From assembly GCF_014189455.1 (NCBI RefSeq), contig NZ_CP050296.1:2662001-2726000 (forward strand): DNA of 64,000 bases, given 5' to 3'. The position numbers and the translations under genes are program-made. Below, one piece after another: positions 35,330-44,052 of this stretch. This DNA is from Mesorhizobium huakuii. Lineage in GTDB: Bacteria > Pseudomonadota > Alphaproteobacteria > Rhizobiales > Rhizobiaceae. The notes beneath the pieces were generated by a model. The model saw only the letters and a list, made by a program, of their open reading frames with translations, made no database searches and had not been told where the DNA came from. Within the stretch, counting starts at the first letter, position 1. Every line of letters starts with the position of its first letter.

Positions 35330-35354
35330 AAAAGGCGGCCGAAGCCGCCTTTTT
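35330..35354 (-). terminator. Rho-independent terminator of rplS
   Basis: AAAAGGCGGC (35330-35339) and GCCGCCTTTT (35344-35353) are separated by a CGAA loop. On the reverse strand a T-run follows. It lies 20 bp beyond the rplS stop. Confidence 0.9.
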
Positions 35355-35373
35355 GAATGGGATTTCCGAAGTC

Positions 35374-35919
35374 TTATTCGGCGGGGGTCGCTTCCGCAGC
35401 CTTGGCGGCCTCAGCCTCGGCGGCTGCCTTCTTCTCGGCGGCTTCCTTGGCGGCCGTCTCGGCGGCCAGCGCCTGGGCAGCGGCGACCTTCTCGGCCTCG
35501 ATGCGGGCCTTCTCGGCGTTCAGCGCGTCGCGCTCCTCATCGTTGAGCTTGCGGGCGCGCACGCCGGTGTTTTCCGAAATACGGGCCGACTTGCCGCGAC
35601 GATCGCGCAGGTAATAGAGCTTGGCGCGACGCACCTTGCCGCGGCGGACGATCTCGACGCCCTCGACCATCGGCGAGAACACCGGGAACACGCGCTCGAC
35701 GCCTTCGCCATAGGAGATCTTGCGGACGGTGAAATTTTCCTGGAAGCCGGAACCGGCGCGGGCGATGACGACGCCCTCATAGGCCTGGACGCGGGTGCGG
35801 GTGCCTTCGGTCACGCGGACCTGGACGCGCACGGTGTCGCCGGGCTGGAATTCGGGGAGCTTGCGCTTGGCTTCGATCTTGGCGGCCTGCTCGGCCTCGA
35901 GCTGACGGATGATATCCAT
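35374..35919 (-). CDS. rplS: 50S ribosomal protein L19
   Basis: This 181-residue L19 has a core (about residues 1-120) that is typical: [46 protein letters not shown] and the [20 protein letters not shown] region at the 30S-50S interface. An unusual C-terminal tail of about 55 residues is made of Ala, Glu and Lys ([19 protein letters not shown]); such tails are seen in Rhizobiales L19. The ATG at 35919 ([11 protein letters not shown]) was chosen over the frame start at 36036. It follows trmD in genomic order, with a convergent permease gene in between. Confidence 0.97.
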   Translation of the reverse strand: MDIIRQLEAEQAAKIEAKRKLPEFQPGDTVRVQVRVTEGTRTRVQAYEGVVIARAGSGFQENFTVRKISYGEGVERVFPVFSPMVEGVEIVRRGKVRRAKLYYLRDRRGKSARISENTGVRARKLNDEERDALNAEKARIEAEKVAAAQALAAETAAKEAAEKKAAAEAEAAKAAEATPAE

Positions 35920-36248
35920 CTTGGGTAATCCACTTCTTGTTCTTCCGACAGTCAGAGCGTCCGACACTCGCCTTGCAGTTCCATTGACCGCTCGGCTATG
36001 TCCTTTGTCTCTGAGACATTTTTGTCTCTCAGACATCGGACAGGGGCGACTACACCGTCATTGTTGACGGGTCCGGCAGATTCTTCTTCCGGTTCGGCGG
36101 CGACATACAGCTATTTCAGCGCTTTGTCACGCCCGCGCACGAGTCTTTTTTGCTGGCATGGCACCATCGTAATCGCTTCGTGCCGGGTTGCGCCGCTCTC
36201 TGGGGCTTTCTAAGCCTGACATAGCACAGTTTTCCGCGGTGGCATTCC
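35920..36248. other. Intergenic region between rplS and the TauE/SafE gene
   Basis: The 329 bp between divergent genes hold two tandem palindromes at 36006-36035 and presumably both promoters. No coding sequence was found. Confidence 0.55.
36006..36035. promoter_or_regulatory. Twin 13-bp palindromes upstream of rplS
   Basis: TGTCTCTGAGACA (36006-36018) and TGTCTCTCAGACA (36023-36035) share TGTCT-N3-AGACA arms, with centres 17 bp apart. They lie about 90-115 bp before the rplS start and about 215 bp before the divergent permease start. They look like paired operator half-boxes for a dimeric regulator. The regulator is not known. Confidence 0.6.
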
Positions 36249-37001
36249 ATGTCTGTCTTCGACGCCATCCTGCTGTTCCTTGCAGGCTTTCTTTCAGGCG
36301 CCGCCAATGCGGTCGCCGGCGGCGGCACCTTCATCACCTTCGGCGCCATGACACTGGTCGGCGTGCCGCCGATCGTCGCCAACGCCACCTCCTCGGTCAC
36401 GCAATTCCCGGGCTATATCACCTCGACGCTCGCCTACTGGACCGACATCCGTCACTTCTGGCGCGGTGCTCTGCTGCTTTGCGCCATATCAGCGATCGGC
36501 GCACTGGCCGGCGCGCTGATCCTTCTGGCGCTGTCCAACCCGTCCTTCCGCGCCCTGGTGCCGTGGCTGCTGTTGGGCGCAACCGCCCTGTTTGCCGCTG
36601 GGCCGTGGCTGAAGCCAGCGCCAAAGCCCGGCCATGAGGCGGCGGTCGGCTCGCTCGCCGGTTCGCTGGCGCAGTTCGTCACCGCCATCTATGGCGGTTT
36701 CTTCGGCGCCGGCATGGGCGTGATGATGCTGGCGACGCTCGGCCTGACCCAGGCCGGCGACTACCACCGGCTGAACGCGCTGAAGAACATGCTGGCCGTG
36801 GTCATCGCGGCTGTCGCCATCGCCGTCTTCGTCTCCGGCGGCGTCGTCGCCTGGCCGCAGGCGATCGTCATGATCCCGGGCGGCGCGCTCGGCGGCTATG
36901 CCGGCGTCTGGATCGCCAAGCGCGTGCCGCAAAACGTGGTGCGCGGCTTCGTCGTCGCCGTCGGCTTGTTTCTCGCCTTTTACTACTTCGGCAAGGGCTG
37001 A
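36249..37001 (+). CDS. TauE/SafE family sulfite/sulfonate exporter
   Basis: This 250-residue membrane protein has about eight helices and the family signature [21 protein letters not shown] at the N-terminus. It is repeated in weaker form in the second half ([18 protein letters not shown]). TauE/SafE proteins move sulfite, sulfoacetate or related anions; substrate here is unknown. Its 3' end overlaps the 3' end of the convergent trmD gene by 19 bp, and it lies between trmD and rplS. Confidence 0.93.
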   Translation: MSVFDAILLFLAGFLSGAANAVAGGGTFITFGAMTLVGVPPIVANATSSVTQFPGYITSTLAYWTDIRHFWRGALLLCAISAIGALAGALILLALSNPSFRALVPWLLLGATALFAAGPWLKPAPKPGHEAAVGSLAGSLAQFVTAIYGGFFGAGMGVMMLATLGLTQAGDYHRLNALKNMLAVVIAAVAIAVFVSGGVVAWPQAIVMIPGGALGGYAGVWIAKRVPQNVVRGFVVAVGLFLAFYYFGKG

Positions 37002-37681
37002 GCGCTGAGGAGGTCAGGCCGTCTCTCCCTGGTCAGCCGCTCGGACTGCTCCCGCCGCCATGCGGCGATCTTCTTGTGATTGCCCGAAATCAGCACCTCG
37101 GGAATCTCCCGGCCCTCGAATTCCTGCGGCCGCGTGTAGTGCGGATGTTCGAGCAGGCCATTCTCGAAACTTTCTTCCTCGCCGGACACCGCATTGCCCA
37201 TCACGCCGGGCAACAGCCGCACCACTGCGTCGAGCAGCACAAGTGCTGCCGGCTCGCCGCCGGAGAGAATAAAATCGCCGATCGAGACCTCTTCCAGGCC
37301 ACGGGCCTCAATCAGCCGCTGGTCGACGCCCTCGAAGCGGCCGCACAGGATGACGGCGCCCGGCCCGGCGGCCAGTTCCCGCACGCGCGCCTGGGTCAGC
37401 GGTTTGCCACGCGGGCTCATCAAAAGCCGCGGACGCGCATCGCCTGGCGGCGAGGCATGGTCGATTGCCCTGGCCAGCACATCGGCGCGCATCACCATGC
37501 CGGCGCCGCCGCCGGCCGGCGTGTCGTCGACGGTGCGGTGCTTGTCGGTGGCAAAATCGCGGATCTGGATCGCTGCAAGCGACCACGTGCCCGCCTCCAG
37601 TGCCCGCCCGGCCAGCGACAGGCCGAGCACGCCCGGAAACATCTCGGGATAGAGCGTCAGTACCGACGCGGCAAAAATCAC
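36983..37681 (-). CDS. trmD: tRNA (guanine37-N1)-methyltransferase
   Basis: This 232-residue SPOUT-fold enzyme makes m1G37 next to the anticodon and prevents frameshifting. Landmarks are [15 protein letters not shown] at the start, [19 protein letters not shown], the trefoil-knot segments [17 protein letters not shown] and [18 protein letters not shown], and [23 protein letters not shown] near the C-terminus. Its ATG overlaps the rimM stop (37678-37681), so the two are translated together. Confidence 0.97.
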   Translation of the reverse strand: MIFAASVLTLYPEMFPGVLGLSLAGRALEAGTWSLAAIQIRDFATDKHRTVDDTPAGGGAGMVMRADVLARAIDHASPPGDARPRLLMSPRGKPLTQARVRELAAGPGAVILCGRFEGVDQRLIEARGLEEVSIGDFILSGGEPAALVLLDAVVRLLPGVMGNAVSGEEESFENGLLEHPHYTRPQEFEGREIPEVLISGNHKKIAAWRREQSERLTRERRPDLLSAQPLPK

Positions 37682-38277
37682 CGGTTACCCCCGGCGTCGC
37701 GCGGTCCGCGCGGCCTGCCCTTCGGGTCGAAGTCTTCCTCGCGCGGCGCATCGCCGTCCTCGTCCTCGACCAGCCCGGCCGCCACCGGGTCGACGCGGAC
37801 AAAGCCCTCGGCGATCGACACATCAGGCACGGCGGCCTGCGTGAACGGGATCAGCACGCCCTTGCGCCCGGCAAGCGTCACGTCGAGAATGTCGCCGCCG
37901 CCGAAATTATGCACCGCGACCACCTTGCCTAGCGCAGTGCCGGTGTCGTCGCGAACCTCCAGTCCGACCAGGTCGGCATGGTAGAATTCGTCCTCCTCGC
38001 TATCGTCCGGCAGCATCGAACGGTCGACGAACAACTCGGTGCCGGCGAGCGCTTCGGCCGCATTGCGGTCGCTGATGCCCTTGAAACGCACCACGACGAC
38101 CGTGTTGGCGGGCCTTATGTCTGTTATCTGGAAGGCACGGCCATCCCTGGCATAGAGCGGCCCATAATCGGCCAGCGCCATCGGCTCGCCGGTGAAGGTT
38201 TTCACCCTGAGTTCGCCCTTGATGCCGTGGGCGGCGCCGATCACGGCCATCTGGACAGGGTTTTGCGGCTTGCTCAT
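37678..38277 (-). CDS. rimM: Ribosome maturation factor RimM
   Basis: This 199-residue 16S rRNA processing factor for the 30S head has an N-terminal RimM domain ([38 protein letters not shown]). A PRC-barrel domain follows ([35 protein letters not shown]). The acidic and basic tail after about residue 165 is longer than in E. coli and typical of rhizobia. It is coupled to trmD downstream. Confidence 0.96.
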   Translation of the reverse strand: MSKPQNPVQMAVIGAAHGIKGELRVKTFTGEPMALADYGPLYARDGRAFQITDIRPANTVVVVRFKGISDRNAAEALAGTELFVDRSMLPDDSEEDEFYHADLVGLEVRDDTGTALGKVVAVHNFGGGDILDVTLAGRKGVLIPFTQAAVPDVSIAEGFVRVDPVAAGLVEDEDGDAPREEDFDPKGRPRGPRDAGGNR

Positions 38278-38396
38278 TGCGAAATATCCTTTGGCCTGCT
38301 CTAGCCCCAGCCCGGCGTCATTTCAATGATCACCCCTTGTCATTTCAATGACGCGCTCTTCACCGCTTCCTAACCCGAATCCCCGAAAATGCCGCC

Positions 38397-39334
38397 ATGC
38401 AGGAATTCCTCATCCCGGCGAAACCCGATCTCCAGGCGGCGCGCGAAAGCTGGTTGAAGATGCTGGCGCGTGAGCGCCGGCTGTCGCCAGAGACCGTCGA
38501 GGCCTATGAACGCGACACGCGCCAGTTCCTGCATTTCCTCACCGGCCATTGCGGCGGCTCGCCCGGTATTTCCGACATCGCCAATCTGCGTCCGGCCGAT
38601 TTGCGCGGCTTCCTCGCCGCCCGCCGCAACGCCGGCGCCGGTGCCCGCACGCTTGGCCGTGGGCTGGCCGGCATCCGCTCGCTGCTGCGGTTTCTCGAAC
38701 GGCGAGGTCTCGCCAATGCGGCTGGTGCCGCAGCACTTCGCGCGCCGCGCCAGCCCAAATCGCTGCCAAAACCACTGACGGCGAGCGACGCCAAACAGGT
38801 CGTGTCGGTGGAGGGCCAACTGGCCGAAGAACCCTGGATCGCCGCCCGCAACGCCGCCGTGCTGACGCTGCTTTATGGCTCGGGCCTGCGCATTTCCGAG
38901 GCGCTCGGCCTGTCGGCCGCCGATCTGGCCTCGGAGGCCGATACCGTGCTGCGCGTCACCGGCAAGGGCGGCAAGACGCGGCTGGTGCCGGTGCTGCCGG
39001 TGGCGCTCAGGGCAATCGCCGAATACCGCCGGCTCTGTCCCTACCATCTCGACCCCAAGGAACTTCTGTTTCGCGGCGCGCGCGGCGGCCCGCTCAATCC
39101 GGCCATCATCCAGCGCGACATGGCGAAACTGCGCTCGGCGCTCAACCTGCCCGATACGGCGACACCGCACGCCCTGCGCCATTCCTTCGCCACCCATCTG
39201 CTTGGCGCGGCGGCGATCTGCGCACCATCCAGGAACTGCTCGGCCACGCCAGCCTGTCGACGACACAGATCTACACCGGCGTCGACACCGCAAGGCTGCT
39301 CGAAATCTACGAATCGGCCCATCCAAGGGCGTAA
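38397..39334 (+). pseudogene. xerC: Tyrosine recombinase XerC/XerD type, frame-broken
   Basis: The N-terminal SAM-like domain ([30 protein letters not shown]) and catalytic domain are conserved: Arg in SGLRISEAL, Lys in GKGGKTRL, and HxxR in [13 protein letters not shown]. Right after this the frame shifts near 39206: the next part, [22 protein letters not shown] with the second histidine and the nucleophile tyrosine, is in another frame ending at 39334. One inserted C (GGCCGC for GGCGC) restores a normal protein of about 312 residues. As written, the product lacks the nucleophile. Xer proteins resolve chromosome dimers at dif with FtsK, so loss would be harmful and a sequence error is likely. 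XerC is preferred to XerD from memory of rhizobial homologues. Confidence 0.85.
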
Positions 39335-39395
39335 CCCCTTCAATTTCGACCTACCAATTAACCGTTTTGCCGCTTTTCACCCTTAGAAAGGGGCC

Positions 39396-40466
39396 ATGAA
39401 ACGTGTCATTGCCATCGCCGACCGCGCAGCTTCCATCTCGCTGAAGCTGCTTGTCGCGCTCAACGTGCTGTTTTTCCTGTCATTCCTTGCCGTCCTGCTG
39501 TTCGCGGCCGGCAGGGCGCATGCGGAAGTCCCGACCTGCAGCGGCGCCGACATGCTGTCGGCCCTGCAGAAGAGCAACCCTGCCACCTACAGCAAGATCG
39601 AGGCCGAAGCCGCCGCGACGCTGAATGGCAAGGGCCTGCTGTGGAAGCTGGAGAAATCGGGCGAACAGCCATCCTATCTGTTCGGCACCATGCACATGAC
39701 CGACCCGCGCGTCACCACGCTGCCGCCAGAAGCGCAGAAGGCCTTTGACGCCGCCGGCACCCTCATCATCGAAACCACCGACGTGCTCGACAAGCAGAAG
39801 ATGATGACGGCGATGCTGAAGGAGCCGGACCTGATGATGTTCACCGACTCCACGACGCTGTCGTCCTTGCTGACGCCGGACGAAGCGGCGGCGATGAATG
39901 CCGCGCTCGACGCGCGCGGCATTCCGCCGGCGACGGTCGCCAAGATGAAGCCGTGGATGCTGTCGGCGATGATGGCGCTGCCGGCTTGCGAACTCGCCCG
40001 CCAGTCCGGCGGGGCGCCGGTGCTCGACGTCAAGCTGGCCGAAAGTGCCAAGGCCGCCGGCAAGCCGGTGGAAGGGTTGGAAACGGCCGAAAGCCAGCTG
40101 CGCGCCATGGCCTCGCTGCCGCTCGCCTTTCACATGAAGGGCTTGGTCGACACGCTGAAGCTCGGCGACAAGGTCAACGACATCAACGAGACCATGATCG
40201 TGCTCTACCAGCGCGGCGATACCGGCATGTTCTGGCCGCTGTTCCGCGCCGCCATGCCGGACGAGCAGAACGACCCCTCGGGCTATGCGGCCTTCGAGGA
40301 GACCATGATCACCAGCCGCAACAAGGTGATGGTCGATCATGCCGAACCGATCCTGGCCAAAGGCAATGCCTTCATGGCGGTCGGCGCGCTGCACCTTCCC
40401 GGTCCGCAGGGACTGGTCGAGGATTTCCGCAAGGCCGGCTATACTGTCACGGCAGTGGGGCTTTAA
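39396..40466 (+). CDS. TraB/GumN family protein
   Basis: This 356-residue protein has an N-terminal membrane helix or signal anchor (LLVALNVLFFLSFLAVLLFAA). The TraB/GumN/TIKI fold follows, with the GX2H motif GTMH at residues 97-100 and a second conserved block near the C-terminus (GNAFMAVGALHLPGPQGL). Related eukaryotic TIKI proteins are metalloproteases, and bacterial activity is untested. TTAGAAAGGGGCC precedes the ATG. Its 3' end is echoed by a decayed copy at about 40996-41130 on the far side of the DUF2867 gene. Confidence 0.92.
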   Translation: MKRVIAIADRAASISLKLLVALNVLFFLSFLAVLLFAAGRAHAEVPTCSGADMLSALQKSNPATYSKIEAEAAATLNGKGLLWKLEKSGEQPSYLFGTMHMTDPRVTTLPPEAQKAFDAAGTLIIETTDVLDKQKMMTAMLKEPDLMMFTDSTTLSSLLTPDEAAAMNAALDARGIPPATVAKMKPWMLSAMMALPACELARQSGGAPVLDVKLAESAKAAGKPVEGLETAESQLRAMASLPLAFHMKGLVDTLKLGDKVNDINETMIVLYQRGDTGMFWPLFRAAMPDEQNDPSGYAAFEETMITSRNKVMVDHAEPILAKGNAFMAVGALHLPGPQGLVEDFRKAGYTVTAVGL

Positions 40467-40469
40467 CCC

Positions 40470-40946
40470 CTATTTGATCAAGACCTGAGCCAGCATCGCC
40501 GGAACGATGATCCGGTGAAACGGCATGATGATGGCGAGATAGGTCCGCCCAAACAGATTGTGCGTCTTCACGATCGTCGACGCAGCCACCTCCTGCCGGC
40601 CCGCGCCGAGGTCGTTCACCTCCACCAGGATGCGGAAATCGAGATGCCGGTCGTCCAGGCCAAGGACGACCCTGCCGGGCGCCTGGCTGATGAGCGGAAA
40701 TATGCCGATCCTGCTTTCCGGCGGTGCGTCGGGGTCAGCCCCGCCTTTCAGCCCAAATGGCCTGACAGCGAGGTTGCGCAGCGCCGTAAGCCGGCCGACC
40801 CATCGCGGTGTCCGCCCCAGCGCGCGTTCGGCCGCGCCGATGGCAGTCAGGGCAAGACCCTCGGTCGTCAGCACATATCGGTCGGCGAACTGAGCGCCGG
40901 CAAGAGCGCCTTGGGGATCAGGAAAAGGCTGTGCAGTGGGTGTCAT
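40470..40946 (-). CDS. DUF2867 family protein
   Basis: This 158-residue protein has the DUF2867 pattern (FADRYVLTTEGLALTAIGAAERALG, then LVEVNDLGAGRQEVAASTIVKTHNLFGRTYLAIIMPFHRIIVPAML). It resembles the C-terminal lipid-binding-like part of some NAD(P)-binding proteins. No catalytic residues are evident. It is opposite in strand to its neighbours, and its stop lies 3 bp from the TraB/GumN stop. It lies between the intact TraB gene and a decayed TraB copy, so it may have been inserted. Confidence 0.82.
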   Translation of the reverse strand: MTPTAQPFPDPQGALAGAQFADRYVLTTEGLALTAIGAAERALGRTPRWVGRLTALRNLAVRPFGLKGGADPDAPPESRIGIFPLISQAPGRVVLGLDDRHLDFRILVEVNDLGAGRQEVAASTIVKTHNLFGRTYLAIIMPFHRIIVPAMLAQVLIK

Positions 40947-41255
40947 AGCGGCAACTCCCTCACAACCAACGATAGCATCGGTTGGTTTGGCTCGCTGCGT
41001 GGCGAAACGCCGCCAGTCCGGCGAGGCATCAGTGCTCGAATCAAGCTGGCGGGAGGCGCCACCTTTCAGTCCTGAGGGACTTGTCGAGATTTACGCAAAG
41101 CCGGCTATACTGTCTCCGCCGTCAATTGAGTCGGATGGCAGCGGGGGGACCAAACGCCGCGTTTCCGGCGCTTTCCTTCGCTAGCGTGAAACCCATTCAA
41201 CGGTTGCGCGTTGATGGCTGTTGATTGATCATTTTCATCCACGGAGGACACTTTT
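40947..41255. other. Region with decayed TraB/GumN fragment
   Basis: The 309 bp contain the promoter side of the DUF2867 gene, then a degenerate TraB/GumN 3' fragment (about 40996-41130), then the upstream region of the Pro/Ala-tailed protein. No intact gene. Confidence 0.6.
40996..41130 (+). pseudogene. Decayed TraB/GumN 3' fragment
   Basis: CGCCAGTCCGGCGAGGCATC and GTGCTCGAATCAAGCTGG match 40000-40040 of the intact gene (CGCCAGTCCGGCGGGGCGCC, GTGCTCGACGTCAAGCTGG). The next part (GAGGGACTTGTCGAGATTTA, CAAAGCCGGCTATACTGTC) matches the intact 3' end at 40408-40455. About 335 bp in between are deleted and the frame is lost. Confidence 0.8.
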
Positions 41256-41573
41256 ATGGCGAATCCATCGAACGACACTCCCAGGCCAAGCGGCGGGGGC
41301 GGCAGCCCCTGGCTGATTGCGCTGGTCGTCGTTATCCTGGCGATTGTCGCGTATTACGTTTTCGGCAGAAGCGGCGAACATCCGGCACCCGCCGAGCCGC
41401 CAGCGGCCAGCACACCGGCCCCGGCGCCCGCGCCGGCAGAACCGATGAAGCCAGCCGAACCTGCGCCCGCTCCGGCACCTGCCCCAGCACCCGCTCCGGC
41501 ACCTGCGCCCGCACCGGCACCGGCACCGGCACCGGCTCCTGCGCCAGCACCGGCTCCTGCTCCGGCCAACTGA
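41256..41573 (+). CDS. Single-TM protein with Pro-Ala repeat tail
   Basis: This 105-residue protein has a short polar start (MANPSNDTPRPSGGGGSP), one membrane helix at about 18-36 (WLIALVVVILAIVAYYVFG) and a C-terminal tail. From residue 66 on the tail alternates Ala-Pro for about 38 residues. Such tails are extended, TonB-like spacers that could reach across the periplasm. GGAGGA lies about 9 nt before the ATG and a good terminator follows, so it is a real gene. No family assigned. The repeat number is likely to vary between strains. Confidence 0.75.
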   Translation: MANPSNDTPRPSGGGGSPWLIALVVVILAIVAYYVFGRSGEHPAPAEPPAASTPAPAPAPAEPMKPAEPAPAPAPAPAPAPAPAPAPAPAPAPAPAPAPAPAPAN

Positions 41574-41593
41574 TCGGCGCGATATCGAATACG

Positions 41594-41627
41594 AACGGCC
41601 CGCTGAAAGGCGGGCCGTTTTGTTTTT
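41594..41627 (+). terminator. Rho-independent terminator of the Pro-Ala protein gene
   Basis: AACGGCCCGC (41594-41603) and GCGGGCCGTT (41610-41619) pair across a TGAAAG loop, followed by TTGTTTTT. Confidence 0.92.
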
Positions 41628-41670
41628 GGGGCGATGGCCGTTGGAAGCTCTGGTGCCAGGCACTCCGCAC

Positions 41671-41850
41671 ATTCGTCATCCTCGGGCTTGACCCGAGGAT
41701 CCATGCCGCGACATCAACCAATGCAGCGGAGTAGAACTCTGGACCGCCGCGACGCTCTGAAGTCACGGCATGGATCCCTTGGGCTGCGGAGCAGCTCCAG
41801 GGGGTCTGCGCCGCGTCGCTTCGCTCCTTGCTCCGCCATGGGATGACGAA
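41671..41850. repeat. Composite palindromic repeat (CGTCATCC...GGATGACG)
   Basis: A hairpin TCCTCGGG-CTTGA-CCCGAGGA lies near the left end. The block ends GGGATGACGAA, complementary to ATTCGTCATC at its left edge, so the whole 180 bp has complementary ends like the repeat at 3257-3312. It fills the gap between the Pro-Ala protein gene and lpdA. Confidence 0.7.
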
Positions 41851-41863
41851 GCGTTGGACGCCT

Positions 41864-43273
41864 TTAGATGTGGATCGGCTTGAAGAAGGTTGCCAGCGCC
41901 GCTTCCTTCACCGCTTCCGACATCGTCGGATGCGCGTGGCAGGTGCGGGCGAGATCTTCGGACGAGCCGCCGAACTCCATCAGCACCGCCGCCTCGTGGA
42001 TCATCTCGCCGGCGCCGAAGCCGACAATGTGCACGCCGAGCACGCGGTCGCTTTGCTTGTCGGCGAGGATCTTCACGAAACCGTCCGTGTGCAGCATGGC
42101 GCGTGCGCGGCCATTGGCAGTGAACGGGAACTTGCCGATCCTGTAGTCGATGCCGGCCTTCTTCAGCTCTTCCTCAGTCTTGCCGACGGAGGCGATTTCG
42201 GGGCTGGTGTAGACGACGCTCGGAATGACCTCGTAGTTCACATGGCCGGCCTGGCCGGCGATGGTTTCCGCCACCGCCACGCCCTCGTCCTCGGCCTTGT
42301 GCGCCAGCATCGGCCCGGCGATGACATCGCCGATGGCATAGATGCCGGGGACGTTGGTCTTGAGGTGCGCATCGGTCTTGACCCGGCCGCGCTCATCGAC
42401 GTCGACGCCGGCTTCCTTCAGCCCGAGAGTGTCGGAATAGGCGCGGCGGCCGGTGGCGATCAGCACGACATCGGCGGCGATGGTCTCGGCAGCAGCACCA
42501 CCCTTCACCGGCTCGAAGGTGACGCTGGCGCCCTTCTTGGCCTTGGCGACGCCGGTGACCTTGGCGCCGAGCTTGAACTCGAAGCCCTGCTTGGAGAGCA
42601 GCCGCTGGAACTGTTTCGAGACCTCGCCGTCCATGCCGCCGAGGATGGTGTCGAGGAACTCGACGACGGTGACCTTGGCGCCGAGCCGCGCCCAGACCGA
42701 GCCGAGCTCGAGCCCGATGACGCCGCCGCCGACCACCACGAGATGACCGGGAACCTTCTCCAGCGACAAAGCGCCGGTCGACGACACGATGACCTTCTCG
42801 TCGATATCGACCTTGACGCCGGGAATGCCGGCAACATCCGAGCCGGTGGCGATGACGATATTTTTCGTCTCGATCTCCTCAACCTTGCCGTCCTCGGAGG
42901 TGACCGAGACCTTGCCCGCCGCGACCACCTTGCCGGTGCCGCGGAAGCTGTCGATCTTGTTCTTCTTGAACAGGAAGGCGACGCCGTTGACGTTGGACGC
43001 CACCGTCGCATCCTTGTGCGCCATCATCTTCTTGAGATTGAGCTTGGGCGCCGGGATCTCGACGCCCAGCGTGTCGAAGGAATGGCCGGCCTCGGCGAAC
43101 ATTTCGGAGGCATGAAGCAGCGCCTTCGACGGGATGCAGCCGATGTTGAGGCAGGTGCCGCCGAAGGTGGCGTTCTTCTCGACCACCGCAACCTTCAGCC
43201 CAAGCTGCGCCGCCTTGATGGCGCAGACATAGCCGCCGGGTCCCGATCCGATGATAACGACGTCATAAGCCAT
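41864..43273 (-). CDS. lpdA: Dihydrolipoyl dehydrogenase (E3)
   Basis: This 469-residue flavin disulfide reductase reoxidises lipoyl groups of the 2-oxoacid dehydrogenases. The FAD-binding motif is VVIIGSGPGGYVCAIKAA. The redox disulfide is Cys41-Cys46 (GGTCLNIGCIPSK). NAD-binding is in VVVGGGVIGLELGSVW, and the C-terminal HAHPTMSEA motif provides the base of the partner subunit. It is the last gene of the mdh-suc-lpd cluster and probably serves 2-oxoglutarate dehydrogenase. Confidence 0.98.
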   Translation of the reverse strand: MAYDVVIIGSGPGGYVCAIKAAQLGLKVAVVEKNATFGGTCLNIGCIPSKALLHASEMFAEAGHSFDTLGVEIPAPKLNLKKMMAHKDATVASNVNGVAFLFKKNKIDSFRGTGKVVAAGKVSVTSEDGKVEEIETKNIVIATGSDVAGIPGVKVDIDEKVIVSSTGALSLEKVPGHLVVVGGGVIGLELGSVWARLGAKVTVVEFLDTILGGMDGEVSKQFQRLLSKQGFEFKLGAKVTGVAKAKKGASVTFEPVKGGAAAETIAADVVLIATGRRAYSDTLGLKEAGVDVDERGRVKTDAHLKTNVPGIYAIGDVIAGPMLAHKAEDEGVAVAETIAGQAGHVNYEVIPSVVYTSPEIASVGKTEEELKKAGIDYRIGKFPFTANGRARAMLHTDGFVKILADKQSDRVLGVHIVGFGAGEMIHEAAVLMEFGGSSEDLARTCHAHPTMSEAVKEAALATFFKPIHI

Positions 43274-43296
43274 GTTTGTTTCCCTTTGCTTGGCGC

Positions 43297-44052
43297 TCAG
43301 CGGCCGCCGCTGACATTCAGGATCGCGCCTGTCGTATAGGATGCGGCGTCGGATAGAAGATAGAGAATCGCTGCCGCGACTTCATCCGCGGTGCCCGCTC
43401 TTTTCATCGGCAGCGTGTCCTGGATCAGCGCCACCCGGTCCGGCTGTCCGCCGGAAGCGTGGATATCGGTGTCGATGATGCCCGGCCGCACCGCGTTGAC
43501 GCGGATGCCTTCCGTCGCCACTTCGCGGGCAAGGCCGATGGTGAACGTGTCGATGGCGCCCTTGGAAGCGGCATAGTCGACATAATTGTCCGGCGCGCCC
43601 AGCACGGCCGCCGCCGAGGAAAGGTTGACGATGGAACCGCCCTTGCCGCCATGGCGCGTCGACATGCGCTTGACCGCCTCGCGGGCGCAGAGGATGGAAC
43701 CGACGACATTGATGCGCATCATGCGCTCCAGCCGGGCCGCGCTCATCTCGTCGACACGCGCCTTGGCGTCGACAATGCCGGCATTGTTGACGAAGGCGTC
43801 GAGCCGGCCCCAGCTGCGGTCCACCGCCTCGAAGATGGCCAGGATATCGGCCTCGCTGCCGACATCGCCCTTGACCGCAAAAGCGTCACCGCCGCCGGCC
43901 TTGATGTCGCCGACCAGTGCGTCGGCGGCAGCCTGGTTCGAGGCATAGTTGATTGCCAGGCGATAACCGGCCTTCGCCCCGAGCCGGCAAACGGCGGCGC
44001 CGATGCCACGACTGCCGCCGGTGACCAGCAGTACTCTTTGCGCCTCGCTCAT
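43297..44052 (-). CDS. SDR-family oxidoreductase
   Basis: This protein of about 251 residues is a classical short-chain dehydrogenase: cofactor motif TGGSRGIGAAV, NNAG at NNAGIVDAK, catalytic Ser in NLSSAAAVLG, and YxxxK in YAASKGAIDTF. A Asn in YASNQ after strand 2 suggests NADP preference, which is weak evidence. The ATG at 44052 overlaps the upstream stop as ATGA, so that start is preferred to the one at 44061. Substrate is unknown. It sits between sucB and lpdA, where it is not a standard member of the operon. Confidence 0.93.
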   Translation of the reverse strand: MSEAQRVLLVTGGSRGIGAAVCRLGAKAGYRLAINYASNQAAADALVGDIKAGGGDAFAVKGDVGSEADILAIFEAVDRSWGRLDAFVNNAGIVDAKARVDEMSAARLERMMRINVVGSILCAREAVKRMSTRHGGKGGSIVNLSSAAAVLGAPDNYVDYAASKGAIDTFTIGLAREVATEGIRVNAVRPGIIDTDIHASGGQPDRVALIQDTLPMKRAGTADEVAAAILYLLSDAASYTTGAILNVSGGR

